This document shows, piece after piece, positions 1 to 11,530 of a stretch of 64,000 nucleotides of DNA. The DNA is from Viola odorata (Eukaryota; Streptophyta; Magnoliopsida; Malpighiales; Violaceae), in assembly GCA_963691705.1 (NCBI GenBank), contig OY829538.1:31020836-31084835 (forward strand). Direction: 5' to 3'. Position 1 is the first letter of the stretch, and every line of letters begins with the position of its first letter. The translations under genes were made by a program, and so were the position numbers. The notes below the pieces were generated by a model. The model was not told where the DNA came from. It saw only the letters and a program-made list of their open reading frames with translations, and did not search any database.

Positions 1-2
1 GG

Positions 3-1310
3 GGAGACAAACCCGTCTTGCCTACTGATCTGCCCGAAGGTATTGACGGTGAGGGTAACGAAGATCGTCAATTTGTATTGATTGGGAACAATGGGGAACA
101 ACAGTGCACACCAACGCAAGCTCAGTGCATCGCTGCAGCGCACCTAGCACGTTGAGCCCAAGAGCGAGCAGAGCGCCAGGCCGAGGAATTTCCACGCATG
201 AATTATGAGCGCAACGATGAACAGTGGCACCAAGCGCCCCACATGCATTGGAATGACGTATATAATGATGAGAATCATTAGTTCTTTAGGCGCGACCGAG
301 CTAATGAGCGGCGGCCTAGAGGAGAAGAGTGGGTTGATGCTAATCTAAATAGCATCAAGCTGAAAATTCCACCGTTTGATGGTATGGATGACCCCGACGC
401 CTATTTCACTTGGGAACAAAAGGTTGAGTCAACCTTTTTGCTACACAATTATTCCGAAGAGAAGAAAATTCGATTGGCAGCCATTGAGTTCCATAGCTAT
501 GTCGTGCATTGGTGGGAACAACTTCACAAGCTGAAGCGTCGAGCGAATGCTCCACCCGTTCGATTGTGGGAAGAGATGAAGCGAGAGATGAGGAGACGCT
601 TCATTCTGACTTATTTCCAGAGAGATCTCTATCAACGCTTGTAATCTATGTCCCATGGAACTCGATCAGTGAGTGAGTATTTCAAGGAGTTAGAGATTGC
701 AATAGCAAGAGCACAAATTGAAGAAGAAAAAGAAGCTACAATGGCACGCTTCTCTAATGGCCTAAATCGAGATATTGCCAATAAATTAGAATTGGTCTAC
801 TATGGATCCTTGGAGGAGATGCTCCACATGGCAGTCAAGATAGAGAGACAGTCTAAAGCAAGGGATCCTTACTCTAATTCAGGTCAAACAGCGGCTAAAA
901 CACAGAATTGGAAGAAGCCGCAATGGAACAAGGAAGAAAAAAGAGTCCGCGCACCGCCCAAAGTATTGCCGCATGACTACAAGGGTCCAAGCAACAACAA
1001 ATAGCCTCCTAATGCACAAAATAGCAGCGCCAATACAGCTCCTAAAAGGCCCTCTACTAAGGATATCGTGTGCTTTAAGTGCGCAGGAAGAGGCCACAAG
1101 CAGTCCGAATGCCCTAACAAGCATTTTCTCCTAATACGCGAGAATGACGAATTAGCCTCTGATGATGAGCAAGAAAGTGATGAGGAGAACGAAGCTACTA
1201 AAGAGGACAGTGATTCAGATGAGAGTATGATTCAGTCATTGGCTATGGTGGTTAGACGCACCCTTAGCGCACAAGTCAAAGAAGAAGCGTATGAGAACGA
1301 GCAGTGGGAA
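3..1310 (+). pseudogene. Gypsy-1 gag (capsid and nucleocapsid), broken
   Basis: An open frame runs in from the window edge at base 3 and encodes a Retrotrans_gag-type capsid (region around 366-1000, with the block W-E-E-M-K near 570-585) followed by a CCHC zinc knuckle, C-x2-C-x4-H-x4-C, at 1071-1112. This protein would package the element RNA. In-frame stops include a TGA near 153, a TAG near 279, a TAA at 642-644 and a TAG at 1002-1004. Several are one C-to-T step from Gln or Arg codons. The acidic stretch after the knuckle (about 1140-1230) is a linker to protease. The start codon is upstream of the window. Confidence 0.85.
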
Positions 1311-2900
1311 AACTTATTTCACACCCGATGCGTCGTCGACAAAATAGGTTGTTCTATGATCATAGACAACAGGAGTTGCACCAACTGTGTTAGTACGATG
1401 TTGGTCCAGAAATTAGGGCTAACTATCATACGACACCCAAGACCGTATTCGCTACAGTGGATGAATAATGGTAGCACCATTAAGGTGAATCATCAAGCGC
1501 TTGTTGCATTTTCAATTGGAAGGTATTAGGACAAGATCCTTTGCGACGTAGTGCCTATGCATGCGAGCCATATTCTATTGGGGAGGCCTTGGAAATTTGA
1601 TAGATCGGTGGTCCATGATGGTCAAACAAATAAGTACAAATTGATCAAAGATGGCAAGAAATATTCGCTTGCGCCTTTGACACCAACGCAAGTGTTTGAA
1701 GACGAACAATGGCTTGAGAAAGCCCATGCCGAATGGGAAATTTCTAAGAAACTTAAAGAAAGAGAAGATGAAGATAAGAACAACCCTGATGAGGTGAAGA
1801 TTGGCGGGAAGAAGACAAGCCTCTACGCCAAAGGAAAGGACCTTCGGCGAGCACTTCTTACGCGCAACCCTAATTATGAGACAAGTAAGCCTTTGATCCT
1901 ACTTCACTTCAAACCATATTGTCTCTCTTCTTCATCTACAAATTCTACCCCGCCTATTATTGCCGAATTATTTGGAGAATTTGTGGATGTATTGCCCGAT
2001 GAGATGCCCGCGGGTTTGCCTCCAATTTGAGGGATCAAGCACCAAATAGACTTTGTCCTGGGTTCCTCAATTCTGAATCGGCCAGCTTATAGAAGCAATC
2101 CCAAAAAAATAAAAGAATTACAAAGGTAAGTGGATGAGCTATTGAGCCGTGGGTATGTGCGAGAAAGTCTTTCTCCTTGCGTCGTACCCGTCATTCTAGT
2201 GCCTAAGAAAGATAGTACATGGCGTATGTGTGTGGATTGCAGAGCCGTGAACAAGATTACCATCAAGTATCGTCATCCTATTCCAAGGTTGGATGATATG
2301 TTAGACGAATTGAGTGGTAGCCAAATCTTCTCGAAGATAGATCTTATGAGCGGCTACCATCAAATTCGGATGAAGGAAGGAGATGAGTGGAAGACGGCGT
2401 TTAAGACTAAGCATGGTCTTTACGAGTGGATGGTCATGCCTTTCATTTTGACAAACACACTGAGCACGTTTATGAGGTTGATGAACCATGTGCTACGGTG
2501 ATTCATTGGCAAGTTTGTAGTGGTATACTTCGATGACATCCTAATTTACAGCAAGTGACTTTAAGATCATGGTGCGCATCTACGCCAAGTCTTCCAAACC
2601 CTACGCGAGCAACAATTATATGCTAAGGCGAGTAAGTGTTCATTCACACTTAAGCAAGTCAGTTTTCTAGGGTTTATTATGGGTGTGGAAGGCGTCAAGG
2701 TTGATGAAGAGCAAGTCAAGGCTATTAAGGATTGGCCTACACCGAAGAACGTGAGTGACATACATTCTTTCCATGGCTTAGCGGGCTTTTATAGACGTTT
2801 TATCAAGGATTTCAGCACTATAGTCGCGCATTTGAACGAATTGACCAAGAAAGGAGTGCCCTTCACATATGTACAACCATAAGAGCAAGCGTTTCAAACG
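1311..2900 (+). pseudogene. Gypsy-1 protease and reverse transcriptase, broken
   Basis: The aspartic protease block lies around 1320-1620. Where family members have D-S/T-G, this copy reads D-N-R (near 1365-1375), so the catalytic motif is lost; the later 'LLGRPW' block at about 1570 is kept. The reverse transcriptase runs from about 2130: the 'VPKKD..WRMC.D.RA.NK' block, 'SKIDL.SGYHQIR', and the catalytic Y-F-D-D at 2526-2537. Stops in the same frame occur at 1527, 2028, near 2127, at 2499, and twice just after Y-F-D-D (near 2556 and 2562). The RT would copy element RNA in the virus-like particle; this copy cannot make it. Confidence 0.88.
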
Positions 2901-3320
2901 CTTAAAGAGAGAATGTGTACCGCGCCTGTTTTAGCATTGCCTAACTTCGAGAAGGCTTTCGAAGTGGAATGCGATGCAAGTGGCATCGACATTGGAGTGG
3001 TTTTGATGCAAGAGAAGAGATCGATTGCGTTCTTTAGCGAGAAAGGATGCACAGCTACGGTATCCTACTTATGACAAGGAACTCTATGTGCTCATGCGCG
3101 CCTTAGAGGTTTGGCAACACTACCTTATGCCGCGAGAGTTTCTAGTGCACACCGATCACCTTAGCTTGAAATATTTAAAGGGACAAGGGAAATTGAACAA
3201 GAGACACGCCACATGGATGGAGTTTATAGAAGCGTTCCCTTACCACATTCAGTACAAGCAAGGAAAAGAAAATATTGTAGTCGACACCTTGTCTAGACGG
3301 TATGCTCTTATTTCTTCTCT
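2881..3320 (+). pseudogene. Gypsy-1 RNase H, broken
   Basis: The RNase H-like block begins with 'ECDASG' near 2968-2985, followed by the Y-D-K-E-L motif near 3069 and the '[10 protein letters not shown]' block near 3150-3180. The reading frame changes between about 3030 and 3050, where a few bases are missing compared with gypsy-2 (18382 downward), so the domain needs two frames. A stop at 2880-2882 separates it from the reverse transcriptase. In the family this domain degrades the RNA strand of the RNA/DNA hybrid. Confidence 0.85.
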
Positions 3321-4811
3321 TAGTGCGAAACTTTTGGGGTTTGCGTACATAATTTCTCTCTACCCTCTTGACTCTGATTTTGGAGAGATCTACTCAACAT
3401 GCATGACAACACATGGCTCCAAGTACATTCGGCATGATGGGTATTTATTCAAGCACAAGAGGTTGTCTATCCCGCATTGTTCTATGCGAGAATTATTGAT
3501 TTTAAAGTCGCACGGTGGTGGACTCATGGGATACTTTGGAGTTACAAAGACCCTTGAGATAGTAAAGGGATACTTTTATTGGCCGCACATGAAGAGAGAC
3601 GTGGTACACATTATGGCTAGGTGTGTTACATGTTGCAAGGCTAAGTCAAAAGTTGCAAGCCACGGTGAGTACATGCCGCTGCCCGTCCCTTCACACCCGT
3701 GGACGGATATTTCTATGGATTTCATGGTTGTCTTGCCGAAGTCATGGAAAGGGAAAGATAGTATTTTTGTCGTTGTGGACAGATTTTCGAATATGGCACA
3801 CTTCATTCCGTGTGCAACTAGCAACGACGCAAGCTACATCGCCAATCTATTTTTCATGGAAGTCGTTCGCCTTCATGGAATGCCCACAAGCATTGTGAGT
3901 GACCAAGATGGCAAATTCCTTAGCCACTTTTGGCGAGTGTTATGAGGACGTTTGGGGACTAAGCTACTATTTTCGACTTCTTGCCATCCTCAAACCGACG
4001 GACAAATCGAAGTGGTAAACCAAACAGTCGGTTCCTTATTGAGAGCGTTGGTAGGCAAACATGTGTCCAAGTGGGATGATCAACTACCATTTATGGAGTT
4101 CGCCTACAACCAAGCCACGCATTCTAGCACCAGTTTCTCACCTTTTGAGATAGTCTACGGCTTTAATCCTTTGACGCCGCTTGACTTAGCGCCTTTACTT
4201 TTGCAAGATGCCGTGAGTCTATATGGAGACGCAAAGGCAGCAACGGTGAAGAAAATTCATGAGTAGACCAAGAAGAACATTGAGAAGATGAATGAGCGTT
4301 TGGTCCGCAAGAAAATCAAGGAAGGACAACCACACCCTTCAAAGTGGGAGATTGGGTTTGGTTACATTTGAGGTGAGAGAGATTTCCAACCTTGAGGCGT
4401 CATAAGATTTCCACGAAGGGAGATGGTCCATTTTTTATCACAGAGAAAATCAACAACAACGCCTATGTCCTCGACCTACCTAGTGAATATGGAACCGTGA
4501 GTACTACCTTCAACATCTCTGATTTGACTTTGTGTGATTGGGTAGAAGATGATGAGGAAGGATCAGATTCGAGGGCGAATCCTCGTGAAGAGGGAGGGAC
4601 TGATGCGAACCCTAGTACGCATCACACACACGCCGCAAACCTTAGAGCAAGCACCGCACCTTCACGCGTTCCCTTACCGCCCCTTGGCCCGATGACGCGC
4701 CAACACAACAAGTGCCTACGAAATGGACGCCCGAGCCAAGTCAGACTTAGGAAATATTTGTCGAACCCCAGCCGAGTTACAAGACAGTTGGAAGTGTCTA
4801 GAAGATGCTAG
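3321..4811 (+). pseudogene. Gypsy-1 integrase, broken
   Basis: The HHCC zinc region lies around 3505-3650; its second His is replaced by Tyr (G-Y-F-G where gypsy-2 has G-H-F-G). The catalytic D, D and E are visible in 'DISMDF' (~3705), 'VSDQDG' (~3895) and 'QTDGQIEVV' (~3995). The C-terminal GPF module ('DGPFFITEKI') is at about 4420-4450. A TGA at 3943-3945 and a TAG at 4264-4266 interrupt it and a frameshift follows near 4320. The last open segment continues past the LTR start at 4601 and stops at 4809-4811. Confidence 0.87.
4586..4600 (+). other. Polypurine tract of gypsy-1
   Basis: A purine-rich run (gaagagggaggga) sits directly before the LTR start TGATGCGAACCC at 4601. It occupies the same place as the tract beside the gypsy-2 LTR (16678-16690, other strand). 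Such tracts prime plus-strand DNA synthesis. Confidence 0.7.
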
Positions 4812-5430
4812 AGAAGTTTCAGGTCAAACGCCCGACGTATTTGGGAGAAGGCTCGAGTTGACCAACGCGTGCGAAAGTCCTAATGCGCATAGGACTTCGA
4901 CTTGAGGAAGAATGCGATTGCGCAATTCTACCGAGCATAGGATTGTTTTATTCTTCTAATCTGCTTAGTATTAGTAGTATAATTAATTTAATTAATTAAT
5001 TGCAGTTTTGTACAATTATAGTTTAAGTCTAGATAGAAGTTCTATTTCTAGTAGGATTTATATTTGTATGCACCTATTTAAAGGCAGCTTAATTAAACAA
5101 GTCTTTTTTTTGCCAAAAACCATGAGTTTAATTCTCTAAAAATTTTCAACATTGAACCTTGAATCCTCTGAGTCTGAACGCTCGAAGAACAACTCAAGTA
5201 AATTGAAAGTTCATTCCATTGTTCGACTACCTAGGTTGCTAGCCTAATTGCGGGTTAGAGGGTTAGGAGTTCGATCAAGAACCTCACACGTGTAGCTGGG
5301 TTGGCTAGGCAATCATATTTAGCAGGGTCAGCGCTCGTTTGAGTTTATCTAAGTATTTTCCGCACGAAGTCCATCCTTGAACAACGATCGCACGAGGAGA
5401 AACGGTCCAAGCCTAGCGAGGATCGTATCA
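4601..5430 (+). repeat. 3' LTR of gypsy-1 (830 bp)
   Basis: The LTR begins TGATGCGAACCC and ends GAGGATCGTATCA, the imperfect inverted termini (TGATNCGA...TCGTATCA) shared with the TRIM, the solo LTR at 42521 and gypsy-2. A TATA-like box lies in 'cctatttaaaggc' near 5069-5080. The final third carries the sequence type also seen near the ends of the related LTRs ('ttccgca' followed by a terminal GATCGTATCA). Confidence 0.8.
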
Positions 5431-5603
5431 GGGGGGCAATATATATATCTCCCAGTATATATCCTCAACAGTATCCAATACTACACATACCGGCTCCACC
5501 AGGTAAGTATACCACTTATACAACATGCTAGGGGAACTATCGGGTAAAGGGACAGGTACTGGTAATAACTGGGCAAGTTCAAATGACACGTGTCCAGGGT
5601 GAC
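5431..5603 (+). repeat. Possible Tat-type LTR remnant, 5' piece
   Basis: This short stretch becomes continuous with 11252 onward when the Athila-like element (5604-11246) and one copy of its GTGAC target duplication are removed. The joined sequence then contains a TATA box ('ggctataaatacccc', near 11263) and, downstream, motifs of a Tat LTR. It also carries a G-box-like ACACGTGT near 5586-5593. The left boundary is not clear because the sequence abuts gypsy-1. Confidence 0.45.
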
Positions 5604-6967
5604 TGATTGGAGCGTTAATTATCATATTATTCATCATCATTTATGCTATTTTAGGATGATGATACTGCTAATTTATGGGTTTTTTACTCCTTTTTACAGA
5701 ACTAGTAGTTGAGAAGCAGATTATTTAAAAAGGAGCTGGAAGCACCTGTTTAGAGCTAGTTTTGGTGGAAAGAAAGATGTCCTTATCCCTGACTTGGGAC
5801 AAGGCGAGGATTCGCAGCGCATTGACTAGAGTCAACTGGATTAATGAGAAGTCAGAATGGGCTTGGGCCGTGAGCTGGATACGAGTTGTCTGCTTCCAGA
5901 AGACTTACTTTGAAGAAATCACTCTCCGATTAGAACTCTTCCATTTAAAAACAATTTTATTTTATTTTATTTTATTTTATTCTATCCTTAACTAATTTTT
6001 AGGAGATTAGAAACAATTAGGTTTTCTATTTAATTAACTGCTGGGCAGAAGAAAAGGAGGCCTTCTTCTTTATTCACGCTCTACCATCTTCTTTATTCAT
6101 GTTCTGCCATTGTTGCAGTTCAACTTTGGTTTTTAATTTCTTCTCCTTTAATCCGATTTTAGTTCTTGCATAATTATTTATTTGTTATTATTGTTAGGTC
6201 TATTCTAGGCTAAACGCCTTCTTTCTGGTAAGGATTCGACGCCCATGATTCTGTGATTGTGAGACGAAATTGCACTTCACACACTCCATACTTGTATTCT
6301 TACCTTTCTTGTTAACATGCTAGTTTATTCTTGTTTTGTGTAAAGCCTGATCACCTTCTCTAAGGTTTTAGAGTCTACATTATCGAAGAGAATATGAAGG
6401 CGACTAACTAGTCAACGGTTACAAGATAGGTAGGACCTTGTTTATAGGAGTAGACACATCTCTCTCCCAGGCCTGGGATAAGGCCTCTCCCCGTGTCTAT
6501 CAATTGATCAATTAAATTCTATAGAGTGTCTCTTAGGGTTATTGAATCAATTAGGGATTTCTAATAGAGTGTCTCTTTGGAAGTCTTGTGTAGGAGGAGA
6601 GCAGGAGATCTAGGTGACCAATACCTGGTCTCTATAGTCGTCCTATAAGTTTGGTTTTTAATATTTTTGCATCAATGTTCAATTGGCATGAATCATAGGC
6701 TAGATAGAATCCTTACTGGGAAGTCTTTATCACTTGGTTAGACACACTCAATCTGTTTACTATTTTCTTTAATTCTGTTTCTTTAATTATTTACACTCAA
6801 CAATCTATTATTGGTATTTACCGTTGTTACAAAATCGGTCATTTTAAGACATTAGAATTGTCCTAAAATCTCTATGGAATGATCTTTTTACCACTTGCTA
6901 CAGTTTTAATCAAATTCATGCATGGTAAATTGTACTTATTTATTTTTTACGATTTTGGCAACCATCA
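5604..6967 (+). repeat. 5' LTR of the Athila-like element (1364 bp)
   Basis: Starts TGATTGGAGCG and ends GCAACCATCA; the same starts and ends bound the 3' LTR at 10365-11246. A pyrimidine-purine run of 'ttttatttta' repeats lies near 5955-5985. Compared with the 3' LTR this copy has about 430-480 extra bases (roughly 6030-6460), so the other copy has lost them. Confidence 0.88.
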
Positions 6968-6972
6968 AATTT

Positions 6973-6990
6973 TGGCGTCGTTGCCGGGGA
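6973..6990 (+). other. Primer-binding site, Asp-tRNA type
   Basis: The sequence TGGCGTCGTTGCCGGGGA lies five bases after the LTR end. It differs by one base from the TGGCGCCGTTGCCGGGGA primer-binding site that I know from Athila-type plant elements. Confidence 0.8.
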
Positions 6991-7073
6991 TTTCATCGGT
7001 ACTAATTTTAATTTCGTTGTTTTATGACCAGGTCCTCTTACTAGCAATTAAACAACCCAGTGATTACTAGAGG

Positions 7074-8912
7074 CAGTGGAGAGAAAAATAAAAAAACATA
7101 TCCAGAGGATAGTTCTGCACAATCAGTCACTTGATTCTCTCCCAGACTTGGGAGAGAGCACATCTGCACTCAGATGACTGGTGTAATATTATGGTTAAGC
7201 AACATAGAAAAAAAATTAATGAACTATCTTTTCGTGTCTCTTCTATTGCAGATCAGATGCAACAAGTCTCATATGGAGCGCCTAGCCTCCAACCGCACCC
7301 TTGGGCGAATGCCTACAACTACAATCAAGGATGGGAGTACCCCCCAAACTTCAATTGGGCTCCACCACCACAACATCAGTACCACCTGCAAGATCCCATA
7401 CTCGTACCTCCAGTCCCACAACAACCTATTGCAACCACCATTGATTCTCTAAGTGAAACACTTAAACAATGTATGAAATCCACCCAAGCATCCATTTCGA
7501 ATGTGGAGAGACAGATTTCACAGTTGAATATCAACAACCAGGAGCAGGGAAGTAGGCTACTATCAAGTACAGTTGATAACCCAAAGCATAACGTCTCAGC
7601 CATGACATTGAGAAGCAGGACAGGAATTCCAGACAGAACAGTCCTTTCCCCAAGTCTGGGGAAGAAACCATCTACAGTACCACTACCAGACCAGTTCGAA
7701 CCAAAGGCAGAGGTATTTTCTGAAAAATCAACCAAGGTAAATCCTACTCTAGGACCAGTACTGCCCAAGAAGGAACAGGTAATTTCTCTTCCCTTTCCTG
7801 ATAGGTCTGAAAAGGCCAAGAAGGTAAAAGAAGAGAAAACTATTTTAGATTTATTTCGAAAAGTAGCTGTTAATGTTCTTCTTCTTGATATGATTGCACA
7901 AGTTCCTAAATATGCTAATTTTTTAAAAGAATTGTGTACTAATAAGAAAACGCTTGCAGGAATGGAAAGGATCAATCTGAATGAAAACATTTCTACCATT
8001 TTTCATAAAAAACTGTCGAATAAGTGTAAAGATGGAGGAACCTTTGTGATTCCTTGTAAGATTGGAGATTAGACTATTGAGAAGGCAATGTGCGACTTAG
8101 GGGTTGGGATTAATGTGTTGTCTTTAACCATTTTCAATAGTTTGAACATTGGAGAGTTAAAAGAAACCAGGGTTGTGATACAATTAGCGGATAGATCAAT
8201 TATATACCCTGTTGGTGTCATAGAGGACGTGTTGGTACAGGTCAACGATTTTGTTTTTCCTGCAGATTTTTATGTAGTTTACATGGGAAATGAATACACT
8301 TCTAAGTCTACTAAAATATTGCTAGGTAGACCATTTTCTAGGACTGCTAGGGCTAAGATAGATGTGTTTGAAGGGTGCTTGACTTTGGAATTTTATGGTG
8401 AACATATTACTTTTAATATGTATGATGCCATGCGATTTTCTGATGACATGCATAGTGTTAATTGCATAGATTTTATTGATCATGATGCTGATAATATTCA
8501 TGAATTAATTGCTACTGACCCCTTGGATTGTGTTCTTAGCAGAGACATTGACAAGCCAAAAATGCTTGAGATGGAGGAAAGTTTTGAAATTAAAGAAACT
8601 ATTTTTAAGCTTGATCATTCTAATTTTCATTCTGATATCAATATTCTTAAGATTCTGGATTTGCCAATCACTAATAACACACTTCTCCCTTCAGTTTTGA
8701 AGGACACAGACTTGGAGCTGGATTTTTTTCCAGATCACCTGAAGGACCTTATCCCAAGTCTAGGAAAGAGCCTGCCAGTGACAATATCCAGCAGGCTGAC
8801 AGAACTGGAGGAAGAAGAACTTGCGAGAGTACTGAAGGAGTACAAAGAGCCTGTTGAATGGAGGATTGCTAACACCAGTGATGCAATCCACAACCTACCC
8901 ACTGGAGACTGA
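7074..8912 (+). pseudogene. Athila-like gag C-terminus and protease remnant
   Basis: One frame reads from about 7074 to 8912 with a single in-frame TAG at 8070-8072. The first part (to 8072) resembles the Pro/Gln-rich end of Athila gag, with repeated P-P-x-F/N and 'ISNVERQISQL' near 7500. The part after the stop matches the Athila protease region: 'DLGVGIN' (family D-L-G-A-S-I-N) near 8092-8112, 'IQLADRS' at ~8179, 'GVIEDVLV' at ~8213, and 'ILLGRPF' at ~8315. The capsid domain that should precede is missing, since the primer-binding site is only about 100 bases upstream. No polymerase follows. Confidence 0.8.
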
Positions 8913-10364
8913 ACAAGAACGGTGTCTAGTCCAAGACATTAAAACAGGACGCTTCTTGGGAGGCAACCCGAGTCTTTTAATTAAGTCATTTTATTTGAAT
9001 AAAGTTACCATCATTTGGAGAATTCTAATGGAGTGTTTGATTTTCTCTGGCAGGCGCAGAGAATGAAGAAGAATAATCAGACATGACTCTTTCCCAGGTC
9101 AAGCAGGGGGACCATAAAATTACCAGGTACCCAAACCTAGGGAAGAGTTAGTTATGATGAGCATAATAAAACCTTGAAAGCCATTCTGGAAAAGCAGAAG
9201 CACACTACGGCCCTAAACAGAAAGCTGATCTCGATGCTTCTGGACAAACCACCAGCCCCACCTCAAGCTTAACTTGCCCAGGTTCCATCGTTTCTTTTTC
9301 TTTATTTTTGAGTCTGTTTTAGATTTTCTTTTATATTTTTTTCCCTAACTCACACATTGAGGACAATGTGTCCTTCTAGTATGGGGGAGAAACTTTTAGG
9401 ATTACGTGATTAATTGTTTGACTGATTTTGTGTATATATATTTTTGAGTCAGTTAGTTTTTCAAGTTTTTATTTTTTTCTTGAGTCTGTCTGATGTGTGC
9501 ATGATTTTTATTTCTTCTTTTTCTGCATGTTTTTAGGTAGATAGTCTGTCTTGTTTTGTAAATCAGTCCCCAATTTTCAACTTCAGTTGTGTAGTTCACC
9601 ACTAAAAATACAATTTGATACTTGTTTAATCAAATCAATGCTTTAGTACCAAGGGAGTGAATGAGCATAACATGATCAATGCTTAAGAGGCATATATCCT
9701 AATTCTCTCAGGACATTAACTATCCAAATGGTCTAAAAGACATCTAGCTTAGAGTCTGAAATATAATCAGGGTGACAAAAATAACTGCGTTTGATTTGAG
9801 TATGTGCTTAATTTCCATCTGGTTGTCTGTGCAATGTTTAAGTGCTAAAATGTCATGAAAGTAGAGCAGATTAACAAAAGTGAAAGTTTTGGGAGTTGGA
9901 GAGCCCAAAAAGAACAAACACTGCTTTAAATTGAATAAAATTCTGGCTGCAAAAGAAAAAAGGACAAAAGGGCAAGAAATTGACAGTGGTTAAAGTCAAT
10001 GAAAATGAAAATAATTCTGCCATGCTATAATAATGACAATAAAAAAGCACAGTGGTTTAAAATGCACATTTTGATGGAACTGCACTGTTGTATACTCAAA
10101 TATGTAGTGATATTTTGTCCCTTAATTATTGCTTAAGATTCAGAGCTGGATGTCTTGATACCATTTGGATGGGGTATGTTTAGGGTATTGATCGGTCCTT
10201 GATAGTCTAGCATTGATTTGATGATTGAAGTTTCTAGGTAATTTTGGTGGTGAGGTGTATTGCTGAATGAAGAACTCTAGGGTCTTGATGTTTGTTTGTT
10301 CTATTTTATTTTGATTTGTTTTATTTTGATGCTTGAGGGCAAGCATAGGTTAGTGTGGGGGATT
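8913..10364 (+). other. Non-coding 3' internal region of the Athila-like element
   Basis: No convincing coding sequence is visible. At about 9350-9387 there is the block 'cattgaggacaatgtg' followed by 'agtatggggga', a hallmark I associate with Athila internal regions. The stretch ends with a purine-rich 'gtgtgggggat' just before the 3' LTR, which is the likely polypurine tract. Confidence 0.65.
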
Positions 10365-11246
10365 TGATTGGAGCGTTAATTGTCATATTATTCATCATCA
10401 TTTATGCCTATTTTAGGATGATGATACTGCTAATTTATGGGTTTTTTACTCCTTTTTACAGAACCAGTGGCTGAGAAGCAGATTATTCAAAAAGGAGCTG
10501 GAAGCACTTGTTTAGAGCTAGTTTTGGTGGAAAGAAAGATGTCCTTATCCCAGAGGCTAGGATTAGCAGCACGTTGACCAGAGTCAATTGGATTAATGAG
10601 AAGTCAGAATGGGCTTGGGTCGTGAGCTGGATGTGAGTTGTCTACTTCCAAAAGACTTACTCTGAAGAAATCACTCTCTGATTAGAACTCATCCATTTAA
10701 AAATAATTAGATTTTATTTTATTTTATTTTATTCCATCCTTATCTAGTTTTTAGGAGATTAGAAACAGTTAGGTTTTCTATTTAATTGATCAATTAAATT
10801 CTATAGAGTGTCTCTTAGGGTTATTGAATCAATTAGGGATTTCTAATAGTGTCTCTTTGGAAGTCTTGTGTAGGAGGAGAGCATAAGATCTAGGTGACAA
10901 ATACCTGGTTTCTATAGCCGTCCTATAAGTTTGGTTTTTAATATTTTTGCATCAATGATCAATTGGCATGAATCATGGCTAGATAGAATCCTTACTGGGA
11001 AGTCTTTATCACTTGGTTACACACACTCAATCTATTTACTGTTTTCTTTAATTATATTTCTTTAATTATTTGCACTCAACAATCTATTATTGGTATTTAC
11101 CGTTGTTACAAAATCAGTCATTTTAAGAAATTAGAATTGTCCTGAAATCTCTATAGAACGATCCTTTTACCACTTGCTACAGTTTTAATCAAATTCGTGC
11201 ATGGTAAATTGTACTTATTTATTTTTGACGGTTTCGGCAACCATCA
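10365..11246 (+). repeat. 3' LTR of the Athila-like element (882 bp, internally deleted)
   Basis: Starts TGATTGGAGCG and ends GCAACCATCA like the 5' LTR, but the sequence jumps from 'tctatttaatt' directly to 'gatcaattaaatt', skipping about 430-480 bp present at ~6030-6460 of the other LTR. The flanking GTGAC duplication is intact, so the deletion happened inside the LTR. Confidence 0.87.
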
Positions 11247-11251
11247 GTGAC

Positions 11252-11530
11252 CCACAGGGCGAGGCTATAAATACCCCCTATCACCCCTTCATACACAGAT
11301 ATGAATACACGCACACGTGTACTATAGCTCGTCCCAACTACCTTCCTCCACCTGATAGTTCTCCCTCACTATTCACCTTCATCATGCTTACTGACTTGAT
11401 CGTCAGAGCTTCTACGCCGGAGACCCCCTCCGGCGCTTTGCAGGTGGCTTAGGAACCGCGAGACAATCCAAATCAGCATACCGGATTACAAAATAATCTT
11501 CACCCTAAATCGAGGATTATCACTAATCTT
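11252..11530 (+). repeat. Possible Tat-type LTR remnant, 3' piece
   Basis: Contains a TATA box ('ggctataaatacccc') about 15 bases in, then 'cttactgact', 'tctacgccggag', 'ccctccggcgc' and 'ttgcaggtg'. The same motifs in the same order occur in the minus-strand Tat LTR at 38787-39395 (complement of 'gcgccggag...ctccagcgtagacactcc...agtcagtaag'). The right end is not defined. It was split from 5431-5603 by the Athila-like insertion. Confidence 0.55.

Larger units (their letters stand above)
1..5430 (+). mobile_element. Gypsy-1: decayed chromovirus-like Ty3/gypsy retrotransposon, 3' part
   Basis: Degenerate gag, protease, reverse transcriptase, RNase H and integrase follow each other in Ty3/gypsy order, then a polypurine tract and a 3' LTR. 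The 5' LTR lies outside the window. One reading frame carries most of the coding region, interrupted by many single stop codons and at least two frameshifts, so the copy is dead. The conserved protein blocks are close to those of gypsy-2 at 16678-19941, so the two belong to the same group. The integrase ends in the GPF-type module without a clear chromodomain; I leave the exact lineage open. Its target duplication cannot be checked because the other end is missing. Confidence 0.9.
5604..11246 (+). mobile_element. Athila-like non-autonomous LTR retrotransposon
   Basis: Two related LTRs (5604-6967 and 10365-11246) in direct orientation flank an internal region, and the whole is bounded by the 5-bp duplication GTGAC (5599-5603 and 11247-11251). 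A primer-binding site matching the Asp-tRNA type of Athila elements follows the first LTR. The only coding sequence is the end of gag plus a protease-like domain; reverse transcriptase, RNase H and integrase are absent. It therefore depended on enzymes from another element. It inserted into a Tat-type LTR. Confidence 0.88.

Noticed and set aside
1..5430. Integrated pararetrovirus (caulimovirus type) as an explanation for the RT/RNase H
   Set aside because: The order gag, protease, RT, RNase H, integrase with LTR, polypurine tract and zinc-binding integrase is that of Ty3/gypsy retrotransposons. No movement-protein motif was seen.
5941..5990. Repeats of 'ttttatttta' as a functional microsatellite element
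   Set aside because: The run also occurs in the partner LTR (~10710) and is ordinary low-complexity LTR sequence.
7376..7999. A 207-codon minus-strand ORF opposite the Athila-like gag end
   Set aside because: It is a shadow of the real plus-strand frame (7074-8912), has no family motif, and its composition simply mirrors the opposite strand.
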